Source: Erythrobacter sp047872805 | GTDB lineage: Bacteria; Pseudomonadota; Alphaproteobacteria; Sphingomonadales; Sphingomonadaceae | Reading direction: 5' to 3' | DNA: 64,000 nucleotides | Assembly (NCBI RefSeq): GCF_047872805.1 | Contig: NZ_JBLQUK010000007.1 | Coordinates: 62,001 to 126,000, forward strand | In this document: in pieces, positions 26,116-33,064 of the stretch | How positions within the stretch are numbered: position 1 is the stretch's first letter | How the letters are laid out: each line of letters begins with the position of its first letter | Translations under genes and position numbers: made by a program | Notes under the pieces: model-generated | What the model was told of the DNA's origin: nothing | The model's database searches: none | What the model saw: only the letters and a program-made list of their open reading frames with translations

Positions 26116-26955
26116 CTATTGCGGCAGCGACAGCTTCACGCCCGATGATGCGCCCGACAAGGCCCCCTGCGCAACCTCAAGCTTTGCCGGACGCTCAGCC
26201 CCCGGATAGGCCTGCGCCAGCAGTTCCAGCGCCTTGGCAATCCGGTCATGCAGCGGCTTGCTTTCGGCGTTGATGGCTGCGGAAAAGGCATCGAACATGG
26301 ACTGCGCGGTCTTGTAATAACCGTAGCCGTCCAGATAGGGTCCATAGTCATCGCCTTCGGCTGCGCGGGCATACATCGCGGCTGCGCGCTCGATTTGATC
26401 GGCGATCACTCCGCCCGCAATGGCACCTTCGCTTGATCCATTATCGGGAGCTTTGGCTGAGGCGGCGCGCAGGGCGGCGATGATGGTGTCATATCGGGCG
26501 TTGATCTGGGTTTTGTTTGCTCCGGCAAGAACGGCGTTGGATGCTTCGCTGAACAAGGGTTTGAAATCGGCGACGCCCAGTTCGGTAAACACCGGGTCCA
26601 TATCCAGCAAAACCTCGGAAACGGGGTGCGCAAACATCTCCGCTGCGGCGTCCGTCTTACCAGCGGCAAAGGCATCGCGCGCGGCGACAACATGCGCTTC
26701 TGCCACGGCCAAAGCAGTGCCATAGACAACCGGGTCGGTGGATGCGTCGGCGGTGGCAACGCCGCCTTCCCCGCCTTCGCCGCCCGAACCTTCACCGCCT
26801 TCGCCGCCGCCCTCTCCAGCGCCAGCCTCGCCCGCTTGTGCTGATTGAGCGGAACCGCCGCCTTCGCCCGCTTCGCCCGAACACCCGGCAAGTCCCGCGC
26901 CCGCCAATGCGGTTGCCAGACCCAGACCGGCCCATGTTTTCAACTCGGCTTTCAT
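26116..26955 (-). CDS. Predicted lipoprotein with Gly/Glu-rich linker, function unknown
   Basis: Product of 279 aa. The signal sequence ends in a lipobox (AGLAGC, Cys at residue 24), followed by about 45 residues of Gly/Glu/Ser-rich low complexity (repeated GEGGEG) that looks like a flexible tether. The remaining ~200 residues are helical, with no motif I recognise. A GGAGGAATCG ribosome binding site precedes the ATG. The divergent neighbour, 81 bp away, is an iron-linked PKHD dioxygenase behind a Fur-box-like site, so an iron-related role is possible but unproven. Confidence 0.72.
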   Translation of the reverse strand: MKAELKTWAGLGLATALAGAGLAGCSGEAGEGGGSAQSAQAGEAGAGEGGGEGGEGSGGEGGEGGVATADASTDPVVYGTALAVAEAHVVAARDAFAAGKTDAAAEMFAHPVSEVLLDMDPVFTELGVADFKPLFSEASNAVLAGANKTQINARYDTIIAALRAASAKAPDNGSSEGAIAGGVIADQIERAAAMYARAAEGDDYGPYLDGYGYYKTAQSMFDAFSAAINAESKPLHDRIAKALELLAQAYPGAERPAKLEVAQGALSGASSGVKLSLPQ

Positions 26956-27011
26956 TTCGATTCCTCCAGCGATACTGTGTTGCTGTGAACTTTAGCTGGG
27001 CGGAGCGTTTA

Positions 27012-27026
27012 TGCAAATGATTATCA
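27012..27026. promoter_or_regulatory. Fur-box-like site between lipoprotein and PKHD dioxygenase genes
   Basis: TGCAAATGATTATCA forms a 7-1-7 imperfect palindrome (5 of 7 pairs) resembling alphaproteobacterial Fur boxes. It lies 10 bp before the GTG start of the dioxygenase gene and could also affect the divergent lipoprotein gene. Confidence 0.5.
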
Positions 27027-27036
27027 AGAGCGTAGC

Positions 27037-27714
27037 GTGATTCTCAGCATCGCAGCGATACAGGACCCAGTGGTAATTGCCCGGCTGCAAGACGGGCTGG
27101 CGGGCCTTTCCTGGCGCGATGGGCGGTCGACTGCAGGGAGCGCCGCAAGCGCGGTCAAACGCAACGAACAGGCGGTGATGAATGACACCGCCGGGGTGAA
27201 AATGCGCGACCTGCTGGTGCCGATCATCGCGGAAAACCCGGTGGTGAAAGCCGCCGCACGGCCCCGGCGGATTTCCTCGCCGATGATCGCCCGCACCCCG
27301 GTGGGCGGATATTACGGTGCGCATGTCGATAATGCCATGATGGGCGCGGGCAATGCGCGCATGCGCAGCGACATTTCCTTCACCCTGTTCCTCACCGATC
27401 CCGAAAATTACGAGGGCGGCGAATTGATCGTCCATGCGGCGGGCATGACGCAGACAATCAAGGGTAAGGCGGGAGAGATGATCCTCTATCCCTCCACCAG
27501 CATCCACGAAGTGCGCCCCGTTACAAATGGTGCACGAGTGGTCTGTGTGGGCTGGATTGAGAGCATGATCTGCGATCCAGCGCACCGCGAATTGCTGTTC
27601 GATCTCGAAAATCTGCGAGCGACCTTGCGCCAGACGCGCCCGGCAGGTTCGGCTGAGATGCTGACCCTGGACAAGACGATCGCCAATTTGCTGCGGATGT
27701 GGGGTCAGTCCTAG
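27037..27714 (+). CDS. PKHD-type Fe(II)/2-oxoglutarate hydroxylase (PiuC/YbiX-like)
   Basis: Product of 225 aa. The double-stranded beta-helix iron site is visible: His96-x-Asp98 in GAHVDNAM and His157 in TSIHEVRPV, with Arg167 as the 2-oxoglutarate ligand. The N-terminal ILSIAAIQDP and the SFTLFLTDPENYEGGEL segment are typical of the PiuC/YbiX family, which is often found next to TonB-dependent siderophore receptors and is Fur regulated. No receptor lies beside it here. Translation starts at GTG 27037 with AAGAG upstream. Convergent with the membrane-protein gene downstream. Confidence 0.9.
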   Translation: MILSIAAIQDPVVIARLQDGLAGLSWRDGRSTAGSAASAVKRNEQAVMNDTAGVKMRDLLVPIIAENPVVKAAARPRRISSPMIARTPVGGYYGAHVDNAMMGAGNARMRSDISFTLFLTDPENYEGGELIVHAAGMTQTIKGKAGEMILYPSTSIHEVRPVTNGARVVCVGWIESMICDPAHRELLFDLENLRATLRQTRPAGSAEMLTLDKTIANLLRMWGQS

Positions 27715-27730
27715 GTCCTGACCCTAGGTA

Positions 27731-28474
27731 TTAGCCTCGGGCCTCTGATATGAGTGGGGCGCGCGATTTGCGCTTGCGGCTTGTTTGGTGCGTGAACCAG
27801 AGAATCAGGCTTACCCCGACCACGCTTGGCCCGGCCCAAATCGCCGGGTTAAAAACTTCCTCAGGCACCCAGCGGATCAATCCGACCGACATGAATGCGG
27901 TGTAGGCCGAAATACCCATCCCGATCAGCGCGCGGAAATGTTCCCCGACATAGGCCTGCGGCGAGGGGGGATTGGTCCGCCAGACAAACACTTGCTGCAA
28001 CGCCATCGCGGTCACTCCCAGACCGGCGACCGCGATCATCAGCATATTGCCGATCTGCGCGCCAAAATATCCGCACCACAGCGCCGATGCGATAACGCAG
28101 AGCATGACGATCTGATAACGCGGATGCCGCAAAGCCTCTCTGCGCCGCGCGTGTCTGACCACGCTCAGCCCGTAATCAGCAAAGCCAATGGTGAGCAGCC
28201 CAAGGAACAGCATCATCCACACAAACAGCCCCTCGAATACCCTGCGGTCGGCGATGGTCGGATGGCGTCCATCTGGGGCGTAAAGCGACAGCATCGCCAT
28301 GACCACCGCCAAAGCACCCGCGCCGATAAAGCCATAACAGGCGATGCGGCCCCATTGGCGATGGCTCGCCGCGCCCTTGCGCGTCAGGATCGGGACCCAG
28401 ATTGCAATCAGCCCGGTGGCACCGGCAATCACATGCACCGCGATGAGAGCATCGAACAAATCCATGGATGACAT
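27731..28474 (-). CDS. Integral membrane protein of unknown function
   Basis: Product of 247 aa from the ATG at 28474 (MSSMDLFDALIAVHVIAGA); an ATG at 28465 is an alternative. About seven hydrophobic helices are evident, with short charged loops (RHARRREALRHPR). The N-terminal helix AVHVIAGATGLIAIWVPIL and a following KGAASHRQWG loop resemble DUF2306-like membrane proteins, but I would not assign a function. It is convergent with the PKHD gene and divergent from eda. Confidence 0.72.
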   Translation of the reverse strand: MSSMDLFDALIAVHVIAGATGLIAIWVPILTRKGAASHRQWGRIACYGFIGAGALAVVMAMLSLYAPDGRHPTIADRRVFEGLFVWMMLFLGLLTIGFADYGLSVVRHARRREALRHPRYQIVMLCVIASALWCGYFGAQIGNMLMIAVAGLGVTAMALQQVFVWRTNPPSPQAYVGEHFRALIGMGISAYTAFMSVGLIRWVPEEVFNPAIWAGPSVVGVSLILWFTHQTSRKRKSRAPLISEARG

Positions 28475-28645
28475 GTTTACAGCTTTCACTTGCGCTCGCA
28501 AATCCGGCGCAGCAGGGCCACAATTGGCTTCATTCGCGGGCGAAGCCATTGTAGGCGGTCACTGCCCGATCGGCATTTTCGCAAGAAGGCCGCAAGCCGG
28601 TTCAAGACAGCAGAGCCCGTTGGGCGGATTTATCTGGAGACTTCA

Positions 28646-29284
28646 ATGACAGCCAATCTTTCCGCGCGTCTGGCAGCCGCCCCGGTGGTTCCGCTGATCG
28701 GCGAAAACGACCCCGCGCGCGCGGTAAAGACCGCCGCTGCGCTGGCCGCTGGCGGGCTTTCCGTGATCGAGGTGGTGCTGCGCAGCGCCGATGCGCAAGC
28801 GGGCATGGAGGCGATCCTGGCCGAGACAGAGGGGCTGATCGTGGGGGCGGGCACTGTTCTGACGCTGGATCAGGCGAAATCGGTCAGGGCCAGCGGCGCA
28901 CAATTCATCGTTTCGCCCGGTCTGGTCGATGAAATTGCGATCTATTGCCGCGATGAAGGAATTGCGTTTTTCCCCGGCACAATGACCGCAGGCGAAGTGC
29001 AGCGCGCCTATGCACTGGGCCTGCGCGAAGTGAAATTCTTCCCCGCAAGTCTGGCGGGCGGTGTGCCGATGCTGAAAGCCTTCAGTGCGGTATTCCGCGA
29101 TATGCGCTTTATGCCCACCGGCGGGATTTCGGCGAGCAATTTGCCCGAATATCTCGCTTTGCCCAGCGTGATCGCCTGCGGCGGGAGCTGGCTGACGCCG
29201 CCCGACGCGGTCGAAGCCGAAGACTACACCCGGATAACCCGCCTCGCTGCCGAAGCGCTGACCATAGCCAGATCCGCCCGCTGA
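28646..29284 (+). CDS. eda: 2-dehydro-3-deoxy-phosphogluconate (KDPG) aldolase
   Basis: Cleaves KDPG to pyruvate and glyceraldehyde 3-phosphate (EC 4.1.2.14), the last Entner-Doudoroff step. Product of 212 aa. The family core is seen in VIEVVLRS (Glu42 and Arg46), VGAGTVLT, QFIVSPGL and REVKFFPA, where Lys130 is the Schiff-base residue; MPTGGI binds phosphate. ATG at 28646 with TGGAGA upstream. It stands about 10 kb from edd, not in the zwf operon. Its downstream flank is the displaced tRNA-Val fragment. Confidence 0.95.
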   Translation: MTANLSARLAAAPVVPLIGENDPARAVKTAAALAAGGLSVIEVVLRSADAQAGMEAILAETEGLIVGAGTVLTLDQAKSVRASGAQFIVSPGLVDEIAIYCRDEGIAFFPGTMTAGEVQRAYALGLREVKFFPASLAGGVPMLKAFSAVFRDMRFMPTGGISASNLPEYLALPSVIACGGSWLTPPDAVEAEDYTRITRLAAEALTIARSAR

Positions 29285-29309
29285 AAGCGCGAAAGCCACA
29301 TTGAAATCA

Positions 29310-29356
29310 TGGTGGGCGCGGCAAGGATTGAACTTGCGACCCCACCCGTGTGAAGG
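29310..29356 (-). repeat. Displaced tRNA-Val 3' half, candidate attachment-site copy
   Basis: These 47 nt repeat the 3' half of the tRNA-Val gene at 30858-30904 in the same orientation, differing at two positions (CAAGG for CAGGG, AACTTG for AACCTG). It includes the anticodon loop, variable loop, T arm and CCA end but no D arm or 5' acceptor strand, so it is not a tRNA gene. This is the signature left when an element integrates into a tRNA 3' end. Confidence 0.88.
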
Positions 29357-29391
29357 CCTAGCTACCCTTTCCGGCTAGGTCTTGCGTCACG

Positions 29392-29414
29392 AAAAAAGCC
29401 TCGATTTTCCGAGG
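29392..29414 (-). terminator. Rho-independent terminator (leftward)
   Basis: Read leftward: CCTCG, loop GAAAAT, CGAGG, then C and a run of six T. It would stop leftward transcription out of the element toward eda, matching the truncated leftward gene at 29660-29732. Confidence 0.7.
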
Positions 29415-29476
29415 GGTTGGGGATAGCGACCTTCCGGGCGGGTCCGATAGGGACCTGCCGAAACCGGGGTGGTTCG

Positions 29477-29494
29477 CTACCCCGGGGCTACCCC
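29477..29494 (+). repeat. Paired CTACCCC repeats, left end of element
   Basis: CTACCCC at 29477-29483 and again at 29488-29494, 11 bp start to start, just before the integrase remnant. A matching pair with the same spacing and orientation lies at 30784-30801. Candidate arm-type integrase sites. Confidence 0.55.
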
Positions 29495-29511
29495 GGAAGG
29501 AGAAACGTGCT

Positions 29512-29760
29512 ATGGCGACAGTTATGGAAGAGGAGAAGGTCGAGGAACAGCGGGGCCGGGAGCGGCTGACCGACAAGCGGCTCGAGAAGCTGGTTGCGCC
29601 ACGCGGCGGCCGTCTCGAGATCGCGGACGCTCTCGTCCGGGAGCTCCGCGTCTCCGCCTCGTGCTCGAATTGCGTGCCCCCGCACGTCGAACACTGCATC
29701 GAAACTGACCTGTCGAAATCGCTGCCCGCCATAGGCCTTCCTCCTGTTGTCTCTGCCTAG
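29512..29760 (+). pseudogene. Tyrosine integrase, 5' remnant (arm-binding domain only)
   Basis: The frame of 82 aa starts with a good GGAAGGAG ribosome binding site. Residues 19-50 (RLTDKRLEKLVAP, then GGRLEIADALVRELRVSAS) match the N-terminal arm-DNA-binding domain of phage/island integrases (DUF4102/Arm-DNA-bind type: LTD-R-, DA-V-GL-). At about residue 50 (near 29662) homology stops and the frame runs into antisense of another gene remnant. The catalytic domain with its R-H-R-Y residues is absent. This is a truncated integrase next to the displaced att site, where an island integrase is expected. Confidence 0.75.
29660..29732 (-). pseudogene. 5' remnant of a leftward gene with a CxxCG zinc-ribbon-like start
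   Basis: A strong ribosome binding site (AGGAGGAAGG) stands 3-5 nt before an ATG at 29732 on the minus strand. The peptide begins MAGSDFDRSVSMQCSTCGGT and then FEHE, where CSTCGG looks like half of a zinc ribbon. After about 25 codons the frame enters antisense of the integrase remnant, so the original gene was cut there. The frame stays open to 29358, but that part is only antisense. Identity of the parent gene is unknown. Confidence 0.45.
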
Positions 29761-29894
29761 CAGGTCGGGAACGAAAGGGAAACACGAGAGGAAATATTGT
29801 GCTCGTGGGGGGAGGGGGTCTCCTCGCCCGTTAACCAGTGATGGGTTTTGCGCTACCTAATTGTATTGGGTTGGTGATTCTCGGGGGCCGCAAT

Positions 29895-30758
29895 ATGAAT
29901 TTTGTCGCGATAGATGTTGAGACCGCGAACGCTGATATGGCGTCGATATGCTCGATTGGGGCTGTTCGCTTCGAGAACGGGAAAGTCGCTGACGAGTGGT
30001 ACTCTTTGATTGACCCGCGCGATTACTTCGATGGAATTAACGTCTCTATCCACGGCATAGACGAGGGGATGGTGCGCGGCGCACCGACCTACGGTGAGGC
30101 GGCCGGGACGCTCCACGCGATGCTGAAAGATGCCGTGACCGTGACCCACACCCACTTCGACCGGGTGGCCACGCATCAAGCCTCCGGTAAATGGGAGGTC
30201 GCGGTGCCTGTCTGTACTTGGCTTGATTCGGCCCGGGTCGCGCGGCGCGCTTGGGAAGAATGCGCGAGCAGCGGATACGGTCTCGCCAATGTCTGCCGCC
30301 TGATTGGGTATGAGTTCGAGCACCACAACGCCTTGGAGGACGCGAAGGCGGCCGGGCACGTGATGCTCGCTGCGATGGAGAGGACGGGGCTCGACCTCGA
30401 CGGCTGGCTGGCGCGGGTCGCCCAGCCCATCGACCCCTCGAGCGGTAGCTCGGGTGCCGCCGTCCGGCGCGACGGCAACGCCGATGGGTCGTTGTATGGC
30501 GAGGTGATCGTATTTACCGGAGCACTGGCGATCCCTCGAAGCGAGGCGGCTGACTTAGCCGCGTCGGTCGGTTGCGAGGTCGGTTCCGGCGTGACGAAGA
30601 AGACAACGCTGCTGGTCGTTGGCGATACGGACGTGATGCGGCTGGCGGGCCACGAGAAGAGCTCGAAGCACCGCAAGGCGGAGGAGCTAGTTGCTAAGGG
30701 TGCCCCAATCCGCATTCTGCGGGAGACGGATTTTCGTGAGCTTGTCGCGATGGCGTAA
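29895..30758 (+). CDS. DEDDh 3'-5' exonuclease fused to C-terminal BRCT domain
   Basis: Product of 287 aa. Residues 1-165 are a DnaQ-like exonuclease with all five catalytic residues: Asp7 and Glu9 in AIDVETAN, Asp89 in HTHFDRVA, His144 and Asp149 in HHNALEDAKAAG. A Ser/Gly linker (about 181-198) leads to a BRCT domain (about 200-285; VIVFTGALAIPRSEA, then GVTKKTTLLVVGD), like that at the C-terminus of bacterial DNA ligase. Such proteins likely trim DNA ends or act in repair or defence; the exact role is not known. ATG 29895 was chosen; the frame extends to 29838 without a good start. It is the only intact gene in the tRNA-Val element. Confidence 0.88.
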   Translation: MNFVAIDVETANADMASICSIGAVRFENGKVADEWYSLIDPRDYFDGINVSIHGIDEGMVRGAPTYGEAAGTLHAMLKDAVTVTHTHFDRVATHQASGKWEVAVPVCTWLDSARVARRAWEECASSGYGLANVCRLIGYEFEHHNALEDAKAAGHVMLAAMERTGLDLDGWLARVAQPIDPSSGSSGAAVRRDGNADGSLYGEVIVFTGALAIPRSEAADLAASVGCEVGSGVTKKTTLLVVGDTDVMRLAGHEKSSKHRKAEELVAKGAPIRILRETDFRELVAMA

Positions 30759-30783
30759 GGGGGCCGAAGAAAAAAGTTCGAGA

Positions 30784-30801
30784 CTACCCCTATCGTACCC
30801 C
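30784..30801 (+). repeat. Paired CTACCCC/GTACCCC repeats, right end of element
   Basis: CTACCCC at 30784-30790 and GTACCCC at 30795-30801, 11 bp start to start, about 60 bp from the tRNA 3' end. Same unit, spacing and orientation as the pair at 29477-29494. Confidence 0.55.
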
Positions 30802-30857
30802 GGGAAAATTTTGGCTGAACTTTTGGGGCCATCTTGCCATCTAAGTGCTTGAAAAGA

Positions 30858-30932
30858 TGGTGGGCGCGGCAGGGATTGAACCTGCGACCCCACCCGTGTG
30901 AAGGGTGTGCTCTACCACTGAGCTACGCGCCC
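30858..30932 (-). tRNA. tRNA-Val (anticodon CAC)
   Basis: A 75-nt gene with encoded CCA. Acceptor GGGCGCG pairs with CGCGCCC; D arm GCTC/GAGC; anticodon stem CACCC/GGGTG encloses loop TTCACAC, giving anticodon CAC (reads GTG); T arm GCAGG TTCAATC CCTGC. Its 3' half is duplicated at 29310-29356, marking it as an integration target. Confidence 0.96.
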
Positions 30933-31016
30933 GTCCGTAGGGCAGCAACACCCCGGACAGGCGCGCGCCTCTACTGCGCTCGGCTTGCCAATGCAAGCCC
31001 AATGCTCGCGGTCGTT

Positions 31017-32918
31017 CTAGCGGGCGAACAGCGCGGCGATCAGTTCCATCAGATTGCGGCTTTGAACGGTGCTGGTCGCGCTCGGGCCGGGCTGAGCGGG
31101 ACATTCGAGGCAATAGGCCTGAATGCCCGGTGTCCCGGCAAGCCGCTGCGCATCGCTGGCTAACCGGCCAAGCAGAGCTTCGCGTTGCCGCGCCGCGATC
31201 GCAAACAGATCGCCGCCGCGCGTCTGTCCTGCGGGCGCTGCGGCGCTGCTGACCAATTGCCGGATCAGCGAATTGTAATTCGCCTGCTGCGTGCCAAGAT
31301 AGCGCGCGTTCCAGTCGCCCTCTTTCAGCCCGGCTTTGCCCGCGACCCATGCCAGCGCTTCGTCTGTGCCGCCAAACTGATCGACCAGTTTGAGATTGCG
31401 CGCCGCGCCGCCATCCCAGACGCGGCCTTGCGCGATGGTATCAACCCGCTCTGCAGTCATGCCCCGCGATTTGGCAACATGAGCAAGGAAATCAGCATAG
31501 GTGTCGGTCACACCCGCTTGCAGGATTGCGTCAACCTCCGGCGAAAGCCCGGCGATGATGTCCGGCTGTCCCGAAAGCGGCGTGGTGCGATGCCCATCGG
31601 CAGTGACGCCGATGTCCGCTGCTGCATTTTCAAAGGTCGGCAGCACGGCGAAAACGCCAATGGAGCCGGTGATCGTTTCGGGCTGAGCGAAGATCCGGTC
31701 GGCTGCGGTGGCGACCCAATAGCCGCCGCTTGCCGCGACATTGGCAAAGGATACCGCGACCGGAATGTCCTTGGCACGGTATCGTTCAATCGCGCGGCGT
31801 ATCTCTTCGGAGGCAAGCACCGATCCGCCGGGCGAATCGACGCGAACGACCAATCCCTTGACTCCGTCATCCGCGATTGCCTCGTCCAGCAGATTGGCGA
31901 TCCTGGTGCCGCCCGCGACGCCCGGCCCGGCATCGCCGTCGACGATGGTGCCCGCGACCGTCACGATCAGGATGTCATTGCCCGAATTGCCCGTGCCGGG
32001 TCCGACATCGGCAAGGAACGGGGCAAGATCGCTTTTGGCATAGGCACCGGGCAATTTGCTCCAGTCATCCTCGCCGGCAATCTCTGCGACGCGCGTACCA
32101 AATTCCACGCGGTCGCCCAGTTTGTCGACCAGCCCCGCTTCCAGCGCCGCCTTTGCGAGATCGCCAGACGAAGCCTCGATCCACGCGACCGGATCGCTTG
32201 TCACCCGGTCGAGCGCGAGCGCAGGCCGCGCCTTTTTAACGTTCGCCTGCCATTCCTCCCACAGCGCGCCATACAGGCTCGCCAGATTTTCCCGCGCGGC
32301 ATCTGACGGAGCGTTGAGGATATAGGGTTCGACCGCCGATTTGAATTCTCCGACGCGGTAGACGCGGGTGTTGACGTTCAGCTTTTTGAGCAGACTTGCA
32401 TAATAAAGGTTGCTGCCGCCCGGTCCCGCGATCAACGCGCCGCCGAGCGGATCGGCCCAGACCTCGCTGGCGTGGGCGGCCAGAAGCATGTGATCATCGC
32501 TGTAACCGATGGCATAGGTCAGCACCGGCTTTTCGGTTTTGCGCACACGGTCCATCGCCTCGCCAATGGCTTGCAGATGGACCTGCCCGCCGCCGATAAA
32601 AGTGGTCATGTCGATCACCACTGCCTTGATCCGGTCATCGCTGGCCGCCGCGTCGAGCGCGCGGACCAGGTCGCGGGCCTGATGTTCGACCGGCGGGGCG
32701 CTGCCGCTGAGCAGGACGGCGAAGGGATCGACCTCGGTGCGTTCTTCAACCACATATCCCGACAGGTCGATATACAGTGCGCCTTCGCGCACCTGACCGG
32801 GGTTGGGGGTGGCCGAAAGCGCGGCGAACAGCGCGAGGAAAAACAGCAGCATGAAAATCAGGACCAGCCCATCCTTGATCCCGACGATGACTTTCCATGC
32901 TTTGCCAATGAAGCTCAT
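31017..32918 (-). CDS. sppA: Signal peptide peptidase SppA (67-kDa type)
   Basis: Membrane-bound serine protease that degrades cleaved signal peptides. Product of 633 aa from the ATG at 32918 (MSFIGKAWKVIVGIKDG). A transmembrane helix at about 17-38 is followed by two tandem S49 domains, as in E. coli SppA. The catalytic Lys lies in VYRVGEFKSAVEP of the first half and the Ser in NVAASGGYWVATAADRI of the second. The start at 32966 is less likely because it adds a charged peptide before the anchor. pyrB diverges from the same intergenic region. Confidence 0.93.
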   Translation of the reverse strand: MSFIGKAWKVIVGIKDGLVLIFMLLFFLALFAALSATPNPGQVREGALYIDLSGYVVEERTEVDPFAVLLSGSAPPVEHQARDLVRALDAAASDDRIKAVVIDMTTFIGGGQVHLQAIGEAMDRVRKTEKPVLTYAIGYSDDHMLLAAHASEVWADPLGGALIAGPGGSNLYYASLLKKLNVNTRVYRVGEFKSAVEPYILNAPSDAARENLASLYGALWEEWQANVKKARPALALDRVTSDPVAWIEASSGDLAKAALEAGLVDKLGDRVEFGTRVAEIAGEDDWSKLPGAYAKSDLAPFLADVGPGTGNSGNDILIVTVAGTIVDGDAGPGVAGGTRIANLLDEAIADDGVKGLVVRVDSPGGSVLASEEIRRAIERYRAKDIPVAVSFANVAASGGYWVATAADRIFAQPETITGSIGVFAVLPTFENAAADIGVTADGHRTTPLSGQPDIIAGLSPEVDAILQAGVTDTYADFLAHVAKSRGMTAERVDTIAQGRVWDGGAARNLKLVDQFGGTDEALAWVAGKAGLKEGDWNARYLGTQQANYNSLIRQLVSSAAAPAGQTRGGDLFAIAARQREALLGRLASDAQRLAGTPGIQAYCLECPAQPGPSATSTVQSRNLMELIAALFAR

Positions 32919-33064
32919 GATTTGCGGTTTTCCTGTGACTGCGCGCGAGTTGGACCGAACCGACATAGGCGCGCATGGTGCAAACTTCCATGGGAGAAGG
33001 GTGCTTGTATGGGTTGAGCGACAGGCACGGCTCGACTAAGGGCATTGCAGCTTTTGGGGCCTTG

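Larger units (their letters stand above)
29310..30904. mobile_element. Decayed mini integrative element at tRNA-Val(CAC)
   Basis: About 1.6 kb bounded by direct repeats of the tRNA-Val 3' half. Inside are, from left: a leftward terminator, two CTACCCC repeats, a tyrosine-integrase 5' remnant, an inverted gene 5' remnant, an intact exonuclease-BRCT gene and a second CTACCCC/GTACCCC pair. The intact tRNA gene is at the right end, with its 3' end rebuilt by the element copy. The integrase is clearly non-functional, so the element is fixed. Bounds follow the repeats; the exact crossover point cannot be seen. Confidence 0.8.

Noticed and set aside
24866..26209. Plus-strand frame opposite serS
   Set aside because: Antisense of a clear serS; no protein family features.
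26770..26890. Repetitive GGC/GAA stretch as a DNA repeat or CRISPR-like array
   Set aside because: It encodes the Gly/Glu linker of the lipoprotein; units are irregular and there are no spacers. No CRISPR array was seen anywhere in the window.
29310..29356. Second tRNA-Val gene
   Set aside because: Lacks the D arm and 5' acceptor strand; it is a fragment left by integration.
29358..29732. 124-codon minus-strand frame as an intact gene
   Set aside because: Only the first ~25 codons look real; the rest is antisense of the integrase remnant, so it was recorded as a truncated 5' remnant.
31185..32306. Plus-strand frame opposite sppA
   Set aside because: Antisense shadow; Arg/Asp/Gly-rich without motifs.
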